A stretch of 64,000 nucleotides of DNA from an uncultured Muribaculum sp. (GTDB lineage: Bacteria > Bacteroidota > Bacteroidia > Bacteroidales > Muribaculaceae). Both the position numbers and the translations under genes were made by a program. Under the pieces are notes generated by a model. The model did not search any database and was not told the origin of the DNA. It was given only the letters and a program-made list of their open reading frames with translations. Shown here piece by piece: positions 8,259 to 16,844 of the stretch (position 1 is the first letter of the stretch; every line of letters starts with the position of its first letter). Location of the stretch: positions 1-64,000 of the forward strand of contig NZ_CAJTYX010000008.1 in assembly GCF_910583865.1 (NCBI RefSeq), written 5' to 3'.

Positions 8259-10223
8259 ATGAGACTCTTCCGCAAGATAACACTCGACTTTTCCACGCGC
8301 CTCTACCTGTGGACCACCCTGGTGATCCTGGTGACGTTCTGCGGCATCGCGGCCATATTCCGCGCCTACAGTGACGACCGTGAGGAGGAAGTGGGCGGAC
8401 GTTATGCCGGATTCATGCTCAACGACATGGTGCACGGCATCAGCGAGCGTCTGCTGACTGTGGAAAACATCGTCAAGAGCTACGAGCCCCTGGTGAAGGA
8501 CCGTATCGGCTCCCCGGACAGCCTGATAAATATGGTGGAACGATGGGCGTTGAGCGACTCGCTGATAGTCGGAGGATCCATAGCATTCACTGAAAGTTAC
8601 TATCCGGAACGCGGCAAATACTTCATGCCGTACGTGACGCGTACCCTCGGCAACAAGCCCGTGAGCAAATACCTCGGCAGCGAGGACTACGACTATTTCA
8701 GCATGGAATGGTATGAATCGACCAAGAAGGCCAGACACGGCACATGGTCGGAGCCTTATTATGACGACGGCGGGGGCGACGTGATGATGGTGTCGTATGC
8801 ATTGCCGCTGTTCGACAAATACGGCAACATGTATGCCATGATGACTGCCGACATGTCGATCGACGAGCTTGTGAGGGACATAGCCAAGCTTGCCCCATAC
8901 CGCGAAAGCTCATCTTTCGTGCTCAGCAAGCGCGGCACGTTCATCGTGCACCCTACGCGCACGGTAATCCTCAACCAGACCATATTCTCATATGCCGACT
9001 CGCTGCACAGCGAGAGCATGAAGGCACTGGCCAAGGACATGTTCAGCGGCAAAGACGGTTACGACAGGCGCAAAGTGCGCGGCAAGGACGTGCTTGTCAA
9101 CTACACCACCCTACCGCGCACCGGATGGATAGTGGTCACTTTCAGCCCGTATTCGGAAGTAGTGAGACATCTCGGAGCTGTGACGGGCTACATGCTCGCG
9201 GTGTTGCTCGTCGGGCTTGTGGTGCTTCTTATTGTGCTGCGCTACGTCATCAAGCGCAACACCCACTCGCTCGAACAGCTTACCAACGCCGCCTACAAGA
9301 TAGCCCGAGGCGATTTCTCGACAAGATTGCCGCACAATGCCGGCGACGCGAGCATAAGAACGCTCATCGACGCTTTTGCCCACATGCAGCAGTCGCTTAC
9401 CGACTATATCTCGAGCCTCAGGCAGTCGACAATAGCCCAGGCGCGCATACAGAGCGAACTCGACATAGCCCACGCCATACAGAAGGAGACCATGCCGCGC
9501 ACATTCCCCACTTCGGCAGACCGTGCCGGCATCGACGTGTATGCAATGCTCAATCCGGTCAACACCATCGGAGGCGACTTCTACGACTTCATGCTCGCCG
9601 ACGGGCAGTTTTACTTCTGCATAGGCACCGTATCATGCTCCGGCACCGTGTCGACATCGTTGCTGCTTACGGTGGTGCGCTCCGTGTTCCGCTCGTCGAT
9701 ATCTGCGGGGCAGGATCCCGAGGTCACCATAAAATCCATGAGCAACGTGCTCCATGACAATCCGGAGACCGACCTCAACGCCACTGTGTTTGTAGGCTCG
9801 CTCGACCTCGCGTCGGGAAATCTCATCTATGCCAACGCCTCGCACAATGCCCCGCTGTTGGTGTATCCCGACGGAATGACGGAATTCCTGCCCGGCTCAT
9901 CGTCGCTGCCGTTAGGCGCCAACGTGCTTGAAGAGTTCACGCAGTCTATGATCACGCTGCGTCCGGGATCGCGTATGGTGTTCTTTACCGACGGAATCAT
10001 CACGGCCACCAACGCCGGCGGCGCGGCTTACACCGATTATACGCTCTACCATACGGTCACCATCATAATGGCCAACTATCCCGGCCTTTCGGCAAGCGAG
10101 CTTGTGAAGCGCATAGAAAAATCGGTACGCGAACATCAGGGAACAGAACGCCAGCACCGCGACCAGGCGCTCATGACATTCACCTACAAAGGCCTCGGGA
10201 CGTCTCCGGCAAAGGATGACTGA
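8259..10223 (+). CDS. Membrane sensor SpoIIE/PP2C-type serine phosphatase
   Basis: The 654-aa protein has a transmembrane helix at about 15-36 and an extracytoplasmic dCACHE-like sensor domain at about 40-300 (FMPYVTRTLG, WYESTKKARHGTWSEPYYDD, GTFIVHPT are typical CACHE segments). A second helix lies at about 305-325 and a HAMP domain at about 330-385 (LEQLTNAAYKIARGDFSTRL). The C-terminal SpoIIE phosphatase domain (about 410-645) contains IGGDFYDF, ANASHNAPLL and MVFFTDGI, which supply the metal-binding aspartates. Such proteins dephosphorylate STAS-type anti-anti-sigma partners or other targets in response to a small ligand. No STAS or anti-sigma kinase gene is adjacent, so its partner is elsewhere. 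Confidence 0.9.
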   Translation: MRLFRKITLDFSTRLYLWTTLVILVTFCGIAAIFRAYSDDREEEVGGRYAGFMLNDMVHGISERLLTVENIVKSYEPLVKDRIGSPDSLINMVERWALSDSLIVGGSIAFTESYYPERGKYFMPYVTRTLGNKPVSKYLGSEDYDYFSMEWYESTKKARHGTWSEPYYDDGGGDVMMVSYALPLFDKYGNMYAMMTADMSIDELVRDIAKLAPYRESSSFVLSKRGTFIVHPTRTVILNQTIFSYADSLHSESMKALAKDMFSGKDGYDRRKVRGKDVLVNYTTLPRTGWIVVTFSPYSEVVRHLGAVTGYMLAVLLVGLVVLLIVLRYVIKRNTHSLEQLTNAAYKIARGDFSTRLPHNAGDASIRTLIDAFAHMQQSLTDYISSLRQSTIAQARIQSELDIAHAIQKETMPRTFPTSADRAGIDVYAMLNPVNTIGGDFYDFMLADGQFYFCIGTVSCSGTVSTSLLLTVVRSVFRSSISAGQDPEVTIKSMSNVLHDNPETDLNATVFVGSLDLASGNLIYANASHNAPLLVYPDGMTEFLPGSSSLPLGANVLEEFTQSMITLRPGSRMVFFTDGIITATNAGGAAYTDYTLYHTVTIIMANYPGLSASELVKRIEKSVREHQGTERQHRDQALMTFTYKGLGTSPAKDD

Positions 10224-10247
10224 AAAGTGTGCTTTTAAACACTTTTC
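10222..10247 (+). terminator. Hairpin after the SpoIIE gene
   Basis: GAAAAGTGT and ACACTTTTC form a 9-bp stem with an 8-nt loop immediately at the stop codon, and the T-run is inside the 3' arm. It is a plausible terminator. Confidence 0.55.
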
Positions 10248-10351
10248 GACCTGCCGCACCCCGCATACGCACCTCCTCACCCCCGGTGGAGACTGCGGCC
10301 AGGCGTTTTTTCGTATTTTTTAAGATTTCGCACAGAATAGCGTATTAAAAT

Positions 10352-10383
10352 GTTGCGAGATAAGAAATCTTTTCTTAGTTTTG
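10352..10383 (+). promoter_or_regulatory. Promoter of the Hc1-like histone gene
   Basis: TTG (10352-10354), a 21-nt spacer and TAGTTTTG (10376-10383) fit the Bacteroidota consensus. The ATG lies about 45 nt downstream. Confidence 0.7.
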
Positions 10384-10428
10384 TGACAACAAAATTTTTA
10401 ACCTTATTAAAAGTTCCACCAATTTAAG

Positions 10429-10605
10429 ATGAAAACATTAGTAGAAAAGGCTGCCTCTCTTTACGAAGCCTTCAAGAAGGAAGCGGAATCTCAGGTAGAG
10501 AACGGCAACAAGGCTGCCGGCGCACGTGCCCGCAAAGCGTCGCTTGAACTCGAGAAGCTCATGAAGGAGTTCCGCAAGGCTTCACTCGAGGCTTCCAAGA
10601 AATAA
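10429..10605 (+). CDS. Histone H1-like protein Hc1
   Basis: A 58-aa lysine-rich protein starts MKTLVEKAASLYEAFKKEAE and ends EASKK. It matches the Bacteroidota 'histone H1-like Hc1' family in length and in its single long amphipathic helix with clustered Lys/Arg (AAGARARKASLELEKLMKEF). Members are thought to bind DNA and help compact the nucleoid, by analogy with chlamydial Hc1. It has its own promoter and a strong downstream hairpin, so it is an independent and probably highly expressed transcript. Confidence 0.88.
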   Translation: MKTLVEKAASLYEAFKKEAESQVENGNKAAGARARKASLELEKLMKEFRKASLEASKK

Positions 10606-10680
10606 ATATGCCACAGGCGCTATCGCGCCACTTCCGCCATGCGGTACAGCCATGTATCGCCGGCCGACACCCTATCACAC

Positions 10681-10713
10681 AGCCCGGACATCACGGTCAA
10701 CGATGTCCGGGCT
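10681..10713 (+). terminator. Strong hairpin after the Hc1 gene
   Basis: AGCCCGGACATC and its exact complement form a 12-bp GC-rich stem with a 9-nt loop, 75 nt after the stop. No U-tract follows, but it is well placed as terminator of the short Hc1 transcript. Confidence 0.65.
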
Positions 10714-10781
10714 GATTGCATACGTCCGTGACTACAGCATTTTTTGTACAAGAAAGAAGGCCCTAATCCATGGTGAAATAT

Positions 10782-10789
10782 TAACTTTG
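10782..10789 (+). promoter_or_regulatory. -7 motif of the alpha/beta hydrolase gene
   Basis: TAACTTTG matches TAnnTTTG, 22 nt before the ATG at 10812. Confidence 0.6.
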
Positions 10790-10811
10790 CACAGAAAATT
10801 ACGAACTATTC

Positions 10812-11576
10812 ATGGAAAAGCAGATCGAACACGAGGGAGTGCGCGTGGCCTACACTGTGGAGGGTGACGGAGCGCCCATAGTGCTGATGCACGGATGGGG
10901 ATGCGACTCCACCACCCTCAGGTCGGTTGAAAAGACGGCTCTCGAATGCGGCTACCGTACAATCAGCATCGACTTCCCCGGACACGGGAGGTCGGGAGAG
11001 CCGGCACACGTATGGGGAGTGGAGGATTACACCCGCTGCCTGGAGGCCGTCATGGCTCGGGAAAAGCCAGAGCGCCCGGTGCTCCTCGGCCATTCGTTCG
11101 GAGGACGCGTGGGTATCGTCTATGCGTCGCGCCACCACGATGTCGACAAGCTGATACTCGTAGATTCCGCAGGCATAAAGCCGAGGCGCACGTGGAAGTA
11201 CTATTATAAGGTGTACACGTTCAAGGCTATGAAACATCTGCTTTATATGCTCCACGGAAAATCGGCGGCAGAGGAGATACTCGACCGCCGCCGCGCCAAG
11301 GCAGGGTCCGCCGACTACGCACGCGCCACACCCATGATGCGTGCCATCCTCAGCAAGGTGGTCAACGAGGACCTTAAGCATCTCCTTGGCTTCATAGCCT
11401 GCCCCACCCTGCTCATCTGGGGAGAGGACGACACGGCCACCCCGCTCTCCGACGCGAAATATATGGAGAAGCACATTCCCGACGCAGGCCTTGTAAGCTT
11501 CAGCGGGGCGGGACATTTCAGCTTCCTCGACCGGCCGGCACAGTTCGCAGCCGTTCTCCGCAGTTTCCTTTCCTGA
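10812..11576 (+). CDS. Alpha/beta-fold hydrolase
   Basis: The 254-aa cytoplasmic-type enzyme has the oxyanion segment VLMHGWGCDSTT, the nucleophile elbow GHSFGG (Ser), an acid in IWGEDDTATP and the catalytic His in GAGHFSFLDRP. A cap region with basic and aromatic residues (RRTWKYYYKVYTFKAMKHLL) lies between. The substrate is unknown. Its stop codon abuts a dispersed 58-bp repeat that fills the whole gap to the Mur ligase gene. The order hydrolase, Mur ligase, Ddl suggests a shared cell-envelope role (inference). Confidence 0.9.
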   Translation: MEKQIEHEGVRVAYTVEGDGAPIVLMHGWGCDSTTLRSVEKTALECGYRTISIDFPGHGRSGEPAHVWGVEDYTRCLEAVMAREKPERPVLLGHSFGGRVGIVYASRHHDVDKLILVDSAGIKPRRTWKYYYKVYTFKAMKHLLYMLHGKSAAEEILDRRRAKAGSADYARATPMMRAILSKVVNEDLKHLLGFIACPTLLIWGEDDTATPLSDAKYMEKHIPDAGLVSFSGAGHFSFLDRPAQFAAVLRSFLS

Positions 11577-11633
11577 AATCGTTCGAAAATTCCCTCGTCG
11601 TAAATATAAAATAATTTTTGCGAGTTACTTATG
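11576..11633 (+). repeat. 58-bp dispersed promoter-like repeat, copy A
   Basis: These 58 bases match 63890-63947 with only two transitions. The element starts at the hydrolase stop codon and ends exactly with the ATG of the Mur ligase gene. It contains CTCGTCGTAAATATAAAA and TAATTTTTGCGAG, a near-fit to the TAnnTTTG -7 box with one extra spacer base. CTCG and CGAG bracket the AT-rich core as a short inverted repeat. It probably supplies a promoter or 5' leader (inference). Confidence 0.85.
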
Positions 11634-13232
11634 AACACATTGATGTCATTCATAACAGTCTCCGTCATACTCCTTGCCGTCACCGGCGCGGCAGGCGTCG
11701 CCAACCTGCTGATGGAGCTGAAACGCGACCTGATGATGATGCAGCAGAACAGCTACCGCCCGGAGCGGTACATGAGATGGCTGCGCACCTCGGGCGACAC
11801 CACCTCATGGCTGCGCCTCACGGCACTGGTGCTGTTTTTCCTCATCCTACTCCCATACACCGGCATAGTTTTAGGCTGCGCATGCATGCTGGTCCTGTTT
11901 CTGTTCAACACGCTCAGGCTCGCCACTGCAGTATATAAGAAACCGCTCGTGTGGACTCCGCGCGCGCGGCGCATCTATGCCGTAGCCGTGGCCATAGCCG
12001 CATGTGCATCTGTGGCGGCATGGTTCCTGTCGCGCGACTGGATGTTCATGGCCGCGTTCATGCTGGCGCTCTACCTGTTGAGCCATCCGATCATGATGGC
12101 TGCGGTAATCATCCTCAAGCCGGTCGAGGCGCATATCAACAAAGGATACTACGACGATGCGGCACGCATACTGCGCTCGATGCCCGACATGAAGGTGATA
12201 GGCATCACAGGCAGCTACGGCAAGACCTCGACCAAGCACTACCTCAACCGCATCCTCAGCGAACAGTGGGAAGTGCTGATGACCCCGGGGAGCTACAACA
12301 CGCCCATGGGTGTGATACGCACCGTGCGCGAGATGATGAAGCCATACACCGAGATATTCATCTGCGAGATGGGCGCCAAAAACATCGGCGATATCAAGGA
12401 GATATGCGACCTCGTGCACCCCGACATGGGCATCATCACCGCCGTCGGCGAGCAGCACCTTGAATCGTTCAAGACGATAGAGAACGTGCAGCGCACAAAG
12501 TTCGAGCTTGCCGACGCGATTCCCGCCGAAGGATTCGTGCTCATAAACAACGATTTCCCCTACGCCGCGTCGCGTCAGGTCGACAACACCTGCGCCCTGC
12601 GCTATTCCATAGGCGACACAGGAGCCGACTTCCATGCCACCGACATAGCCTACGGCAAGGATGGCACACGGTTCACACTCCATGTGCCCGGCGGTGACGC
12701 TTACCGCTTCGACACACGCCTCGTAGGCGAGTGCAACATCTCCAACCTCATCCCGGCCATCGCCATAGCCCTGCGTCTCGGGATGCCGATAGAGAAAGTG
12801 CAGTCGGCGGTAAGCCGCGTCGAGCAGGTCGAGCACCGTCTCAGCATGAAGCATACCCCCGGAAGAATCACCATCATCGACGACGCCTTCAACTCCAACC
12901 CCCACGGATCGCGCATGGCGCTCGACGTACTCCGCGCCATGGACGGTGGCAAACGCATCATCATCACCCCCGGCATGATAGAATTGGGCGACAGGCAGCG
13001 CGAGGCAAACGAGGCCTTCGGACGCCACATAGCCGAGTGTGCCGACGTGGCGGTGATTGTCGGCGAATACAACCGCGACGCCATCCTTGCCGGACTGCGC
13101 GATGCAGGCATGCCGGAAGAGCGTGTGCACGCCGTCGACACATTCGCCCAGGCTCAGAAAACATTGGCATCGATCGCCACACCCGGCGACACCGTACTGT
13201 ATGAAAACGACCTTCCAGACACATTCAAATAA
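11631..13232 (+). CDS. Membrane-anchored MurF-like Mur ligase
   Basis: The 533-aa protein differs from ordinary MurF at its N-terminus: residues 1-165 hold about four hydrophobic segments (about 5-28, 62-98, 115-133, 137-163) in place of the UDP-MurNAc-binding domain. The catalytic part begins at about 185 with the ATP loop GITGSYGKTSTKHY, then EMGAKNIGDI, AVGEQHLESF and DDAFNSNPHGSRMALDVL, all MurF-type motifs. MurF adds D-Ala-D-Ala to the muramyl tripeptide; here the membrane part suggests a lipid-linked or membrane-proximal substrate (inference). It is followed after 9 nt by a Ddl-type ligase, which would make the dipeptide substrate. The start is the ATG closing the 58-bp repeat; an alternative ATG lies at codon 5. 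Confidence 0.82.
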   Translation: MNTLMSFITVSVILLAVTGAAGVANLLMELKRDLMMMQQNSYRPERYMRWLRTSGDTTSWLRLTALVLFFLILLPYTGIVLGCACMLVLFLFNTLRLATAVYKKPLVWTPRARRIYAVAVAIAACASVAAWFLSRDWMFMAAFMLALYLLSHPIMMAAVIILKPVEAHINKGYYDDAARILRSMPDMKVIGITGSYGKTSTKHYLNRILSEQWEVLMTPGSYNTPMGVIRTVREMMKPYTEIFICEMGAKNIGDIKEICDLVHPDMGIITAVGEQHLESFKTIENVQRTKFELADAIPAEGFVLINNDFPYAASRQVDNTCALRYSIGDTGADFHATDIAYGKDGTRFTLHVPGGDAYRFDTRLVGECNISNLIPAIAIALRLGMPIEKVQSAVSRVEQVEHRLSMKHTPGRITIIDDAFNSNPHGSRMALDVLRAMDGGKRIIITPGMIELGDRQREANEAFGRHIAECADVAVIVGEYNRDAILAGLRDAGMPEERVHAVDTFAQAQKTLASIATPGDTVLYENDLPDTFK

Positions 13233-13241
13233 ACTAAGCAT

Positions 13242-14438
13242 ATGAAAACCAACATAGGCGTGATATTCGGCGGAAGAAGCACCGAACACGAGATATCCGT
13301 AATATCGGCCTCCCAGGCCATGGCCGCCATCGACCGCGACAAGTACGACGTGACACCCGTCTACATCACCAAGCAGGGACGATGGTACACCGGGCAGCCG
13401 CTGTTCGACGTGAAGAACTACCGCCATATCCCCGAACTGCTCAAACAGTGCACCGAAGTCTACATGCGTCCCGTCTACGGCGACTACAACCTCTATCCGG
13501 CCAACCCCAAGGGGCTGTTCACCTCATCGGCAATTAAGCCCGTTGGAAAACTCGACGTGGTGATTCCCGTGCTACACGGCACCAACATGGAGGACGGCAT
13601 ATTCGAAGGAGTGCTCCAGACCATAGGCATCCCCTACGCCGGCTGCGACGTGCTCGCCTCAGCCAACGGCATGGACAAGATCACCATGAAGATGATATTG
13701 CGTGCCAACGACGTGCCGGTGGTCGACTATGTATGGTTCACCGACAAGGAATGGCATGCCAAGCGCGATGCGTTGATCGAGAAAATAGAAAGCCGTCTCG
13801 GATACCCCGTCATCATAAAGCCAGCCAACCTCGGCTCGAGCGTCGGAATCGGTTCTGCGCATGACCGTCAGCAGCTGAAAGAGCGCATCGACAATGCCGA
13901 ACGCTACTCTACCCGCATAATCGTGGAGCATATGCTGGCCGACATGCAGGAGATCAACTGCTCGGTGCTCGGCGACTGTGACGACTTCCGCACATCCGTG
14001 CTCGAAGAGCCTATAAAGAGCGGCGACTTCCTCACCTACGAGAAGAAATACATGGGTGGCGGCAAAGGCAGCGAAGGGATGCAGTCGAGCCAGAAGCGCA
14101 TACCCGCCGAGCTGCCGGAAGATGTCACCAAAGAGATACAGCGCCTCGCCGGCGAGACATTCCGCGTGCTGTCGTGCCACGGCGTAAGCCGCGTCGATGT
14201 CATGATCGACCGTACTGACGGCAAAATCTACGTCAACGAGATCAACACCATTCCCGGATCATTGTCATTCTACCTCTGGGAAGCGACCGGCCTTAGCTTC
14301 GACCTGCTCATGGACGAACTCGTGAAACTCGCCCTGCGCCGCAAACGCGAAGAGGGGATGAAAACGGTGTCATACGACCAGAATATCTTCAACCTCACAG
14401 GAGGCGCCAAAGGTGGCCTGAAAGGGGCGAAAGCCTAA
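13242..14438 (+). CDS. D-alanine--D-alanine ligase family protein
   Basis: The 398-aa ATP-grasp enzyme opens with VIFGGRSTEHEISVISASQ, the N-terminal ligand loop of Ddl/Van ligases. It contains HGTNMEDGIFEGVLQTIGIPYAGC, the ATP-grasp segment VIIKPANLGSSVGIG, and the C-terminal metal/ligand site VNEINTIPGSLSFYLWEATG. The omega-loop region reads EKKYMGGGKGSEGMQSSQKR, with KY as in D-Ala-D-Ala enzymes but longer and more polar than in housekeeping Ddl. The product is probably D-Ala-D-Ala or a related D-Ala dimer; a D-Ala-D-X ligase cannot be ruled out. It lies directly behind the membrane Mur ligase. The C-terminal tail (GGAKGGLKGAKA) is low complexity. Confidence 0.85.
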   Translation: MKTNIGVIFGGRSTEHEISVISASQAMAAIDRDKYDVTPVYITKQGRWYTGQPLFDVKNYRHIPELLKQCTEVYMRPVYGDYNLYPANPKGLFTSSAIKPVGKLDVVIPVLHGTNMEDGIFEGVLQTIGIPYAGCDVLASANGMDKITMKMILRANDVPVVDYVWFTDKEWHAKRDALIEKIESRLGYPVIIKPANLGSSVGIGSAHDRQQLKERIDNAERYSTRIIVEHMLADMQEINCSVLGDCDDFRTSVLEEPIKSGDFLTYEKKYMGGGKGSEGMQSSQKRIPAELPEDVTKEIQRLAGETFRVLSCHGVSRVDVMIDRTDGKIYVNEINTIPGSLSFYLWEATGLSFDLLMDELVKLALRRKREEGMKTVSYDQNIFNLTGGAKGGLKGAKA

Positions 14439-14463
14439 TACACAACATCTATTGATAACCCGG

Positions 14464-15600
14464 TCATCTGACAGCTATCCGGAATTCAAACGCCCCCGGG
14501 GGCGTAAGCATCAGTTCTCCCGCGACGAGGCGACCGGCCTCGATTGCGGGAGAACCGTTTTTCCGACCTCCAGGCAGCGATGGGCCTACGGTATATACAG
14601 CCTCCACACCCGGAGCTGTCACACGCTCGGCGAGATAGTGCGCCACCACGCCCATTGTCATACGCAGGTTCAGTTCTATGCATGGTGCGATCATGCCATC
14701 ACGCGTAACAAGCATGTCTATGCCGAGCCATCCGCAGTATGCATCTCCTATTATATCCGACAGCACGGATTCCAATGCCGAACGGATACCATGCAAGGCA
14801 TCACGGCCGGCTCCCGCAGAGACAAGCCTCTCCTCTATAGCTGCATCATCGCAAAGCAGGTTCCCGGCATAACCGGCATGCGAGTTGAAGAACAAGGAAT
14901 AGCCCTTCCATCGCGCCATGCCTCCATCGACATGGAAGAGCATGGCGAAATCCATGACACCGTCCATCGCAGGCTCTATCATCACACTTCCCTGCTTGCG
15001 TATTACACCGGCGGCACGCTCGGCTATCTTCGGGGTGAGTCCGTCAAACTTGACGACACCGCGCCCGCTGCTCGACCATGGTGACTTCATGTAGTAGCCG
15101 CGTCCGGGCTGTATGCTTCGGCGCAACTCCTCCACGCTTCGTACTTCCATGGGGACATATGGCACACGTACAACCCCTATGCCGGCCAACCTCTCGAGTA
15201 TGGCGATGCTCGTGCGCCGGTGGCTGAGCATGCGCATACGTTCGAGCGCATCCATATCGGGGCATTCCGCGCCTGCCATGACAAGCCTGCGGGCAGCATC
15301 GCCCGACCATCCCCACGGGACGCCCGTACCACGTGCGTCCGCGCCTGCGGATACTGAGATTCCTGAAAGTGACGGAAATAGAGCCGCTGTTTTATCGAGC
15401 CATCGAGTACAAGCATCGCGGTCAGCTTCCTGCACCACTACCGCATCGCCGGCATCAGCCCACCACACAGGGAGCATCGCACCCGACCCGCGCAACAACT
15501 CTACTTGCGCTCCGAGGGTACGAGCGGCGGAAAACGTGCTTGCCGACGGCCATTGCAGCATTATGTCGTTTTCAGGATTGAACAGCCTGACTTTTCCCAT
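14464..15600 (-). CDS. Conserved hypothetical protein with ATP-grasp-like features
   Basis: The 378-aa protein starts MGKVRLFNPENDIMLQW, an N-terminus I associate with a Bacteroidales-specific family (FNPENDxAL). The middle holds RGYYMKSPWSSSGRGVVKF, which resembles the lysine and glycine loop of ATP-grasp enzymes. The C-terminal half has GWLGIDMLV and IELNLRMTMGVV, like the acidic metal-binding strand of that fold. This suggests an ATP-dependent carboxylate-amine ligase (inference; substrate unknown). It is convergent with the Ddl gene (25 nt between stops) and divergent from the cation transporter gene. Confidence 0.75.
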   Translation of the reverse strand: MGKVRLFNPENDIMLQWPSASTFSAARTLGAQVELLRGSGAMLPVWWADAGDAVVVQEADRDACTRWLDKTAALFPSLSGISVSAGADARGTGVPWGWSGDAARRLVMAGAECPDMDALERMRMLSHRRTSIAILERLAGIGVVRVPYVPMEVRSVEELRRSIQPGRGYYMKSPWSSSGRGVVKFDGLTPKIAERAAGVIRKQGSVMIEPAMDGVMDFAMLFHVDGGMARWKGYSLFFNSHAGYAGNLLCDDAAIEERLVSAGAGRDALHGIRSALESVLSDIIGDAYCGWLGIDMLVTRDGMIAPCIELNLRMTMGVVAHYLAERVTAPGVEAVYTVGPSLPGGRKNGSPAIEAGRLVAGELMLTPPGAFEFRIAVR

Positions 15601-15628
15601 ATCTCGTCAAATGAGGTTAATAATGACG

Positions 15629-15636
15629 CAAATTTA
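15629..15636 (-). promoter_or_regulatory. -7 motif of the ATP-grasp-like gene
   Basis: The minus strand reads TAAATTTG about 30 nt before the start at 15600. It is back to back with the rightward -7 motif at 15669-15676. Confidence 0.6.
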
Positions 15637-15668
15637 CACCGAATCGGCGTGTTATCGAAAAGAAACAC

Positions 15669-15676
15669 TACTTTTG
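15669..15676 (+). promoter_or_regulatory. -7 motif of the cation diffusion facilitator gene
   Basis: TACTTTTG fits TAnnTTTG 22 nt before the ATG at 15698. It supports that start over upstream in-frame codons. Confidence 0.65.
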
Positions 15677-15697
15677 CAATTCAAAAAGCATACCAGC

Positions 15698-16687
15698 ATG
15701 TCAAAACAGACATCCGAATCAAGCATCGACAAAGAACACAAGCTCCACATGGATAGCGTCAGCGCGGACGAAGGCCTGCGCACGGCACGCCACGTGACCT
15801 GGGTAGGATTCATATGGAACGCACTGCTCGGCACCGCAAAGGTAATCGCAGGTATAGTCGGACATTCCGGAGCCGTGGTTGCCGACGGTATTCACTCATT
15901 CTCCGACTTCATAACCGACGTGATCGTGCTTGTGATGGTCACCATCAGTCACCGCAAATCAAATCGCCGTTATGAATACGGCCACGGAAAATATGAGACA
16001 TTCGCATCGATGCTCATAGCCGTATTGCTGGTAGTAGTCGGTATCGGCATCTTCATCGACGGGCTTCACAACGTAATCCTCACCATACAGGGCCACGAAC
16101 TGCAGCGTCCGGGAATGATCGCACTGATCATGTGCGCAGCTTCCATCGTGGTAAAGGAATGGCTATACCATTACACGCGCCGCGCCGGCGAACGCATACA
16201 TTCAGGCGCTCTGGTTGCCAACGCATGGCACCATCGCAGCGACAGTTTCTCATCCGTCGCCACTCTCATCGGAGTAGGTGGCGCCATGTGGCTCGGCCCG
16301 CAGTTCCATGTGCTCGACCCGATCGCGGCGATGGTGGTCGCGATATTCATAATCATCGTAGGTGCCCGCATGGCTCTCCCCGCAGTGCGCGAACTGCTTG
16401 AAGAAGCCCTCCCACCCGACATGCAGAACGAGATACGCCATTCAATAGCCGAAACTCCCGGGGTAGACACCTACCACCATCTCCGCACACGCCGCAACGG
16501 CTCCACGATAATCATCGACGTACATCTTAAGGTGAATCCGACTCTTACGGTGAGCCAGGCCCACTCCATATCATCGGATGTAGAGCGCAAACTGCGCGAC
16601 ATATTCGGCGAAAGTACCATCGTCACCAGCCATATAGAGCCGTATCGTGACGAATCAATATTTCCTGACGGATCCTGTGCCGACTGA
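15698..16687 (+). CDS. Cation diffusion facilitator (CDF) transporter
   Basis: The 329-aa inner-membrane protein has about six helices and the two metal-site motifs of the family: VADGIHSFSDFITD in helix 2 and AWHHRSDSFSS in helix 5. A cytoplasmic domain (about 240-320) carries PGVDTYHHLRTRRNGSTIIID and ends near the membrane-distal dimer contact. It exports divalent metal (zinc, iron or manganese) in exchange for protons; the metal cannot be fixed from motifs alone. The frame is open 195 codons further upstream, but that part runs antisense through the neighbouring gene and upstream of the promoter, so I start at MSKQTSESS. Confidence 0.92.
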   Translation: MSKQTSESSIDKEHKLHMDSVSADEGLRTARHVTWVGFIWNALLGTAKVIAGIVGHSGAVVADGIHSFSDFITDVIVLVMVTISHRKSNRRYEYGHGKYETFASMLIAVLLVVVGIGIFIDGLHNVILTIQGHELQRPGMIALIMCAASIVVKEWLYHYTRRAGERIHSGALVANAWHHRSDSFSSVATLIGVGGAMWLGPQFHVLDPIAAMVVAIFIIIVGARMALPAVRELLEEALPPDMQNEIRHSIAETPGVDTYHHLRTRRNGSTIIIDVHLKVNPTLTVSQAHSISSDVERKLRDIFGESTIVTSHIEPYRDESIFPDGSCAD

Positions 16688-16784
16688 CACACATATCAGG
16701 AGGCTGCCCATCTCACGACATGCCGTGTGACAGTGTAAACAGGAATTTTGGGCATGGAAATTTCGCGGATTAAGATTCATTGAC

Positions 16785-16792
16785 TAATTTTG
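16785..16792 (+). promoter_or_regulatory. -7 motif of the Sua5/YrdC gene
   Basis: TAATTTTG matches TAnnTTTG. The transcription start would fall near 16800, which excludes the in-frame GTG at 16797 as start codon and supports the ATG at 16845. Confidence 0.6.
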
Positions 16793-16844
16793 TTGTGTGG
16801 CATCACGGATAAAATCACATCATATCCTGCAACCGAATACGATT

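Noticed and set aside
11871..13427. 518-aa minus-strand frame opposite the Mur ligase
   Set aside because: His/Val/Gly-rich shadow without any family motif. The plus-strand gene has full MurF motifs.
15113..15697. 195-codon upstream extension of the cation diffusion facilitator frame
   Set aside because: It is antisense to the ATP-grasp-like gene and lies before the promoter at 15669-15676.
16797..16844. GTG start giving a 16-residue longer Sua5/YrdC protein
   Set aside because: The -7 motif at 16785-16792 would place the transcript start at or after this codon.
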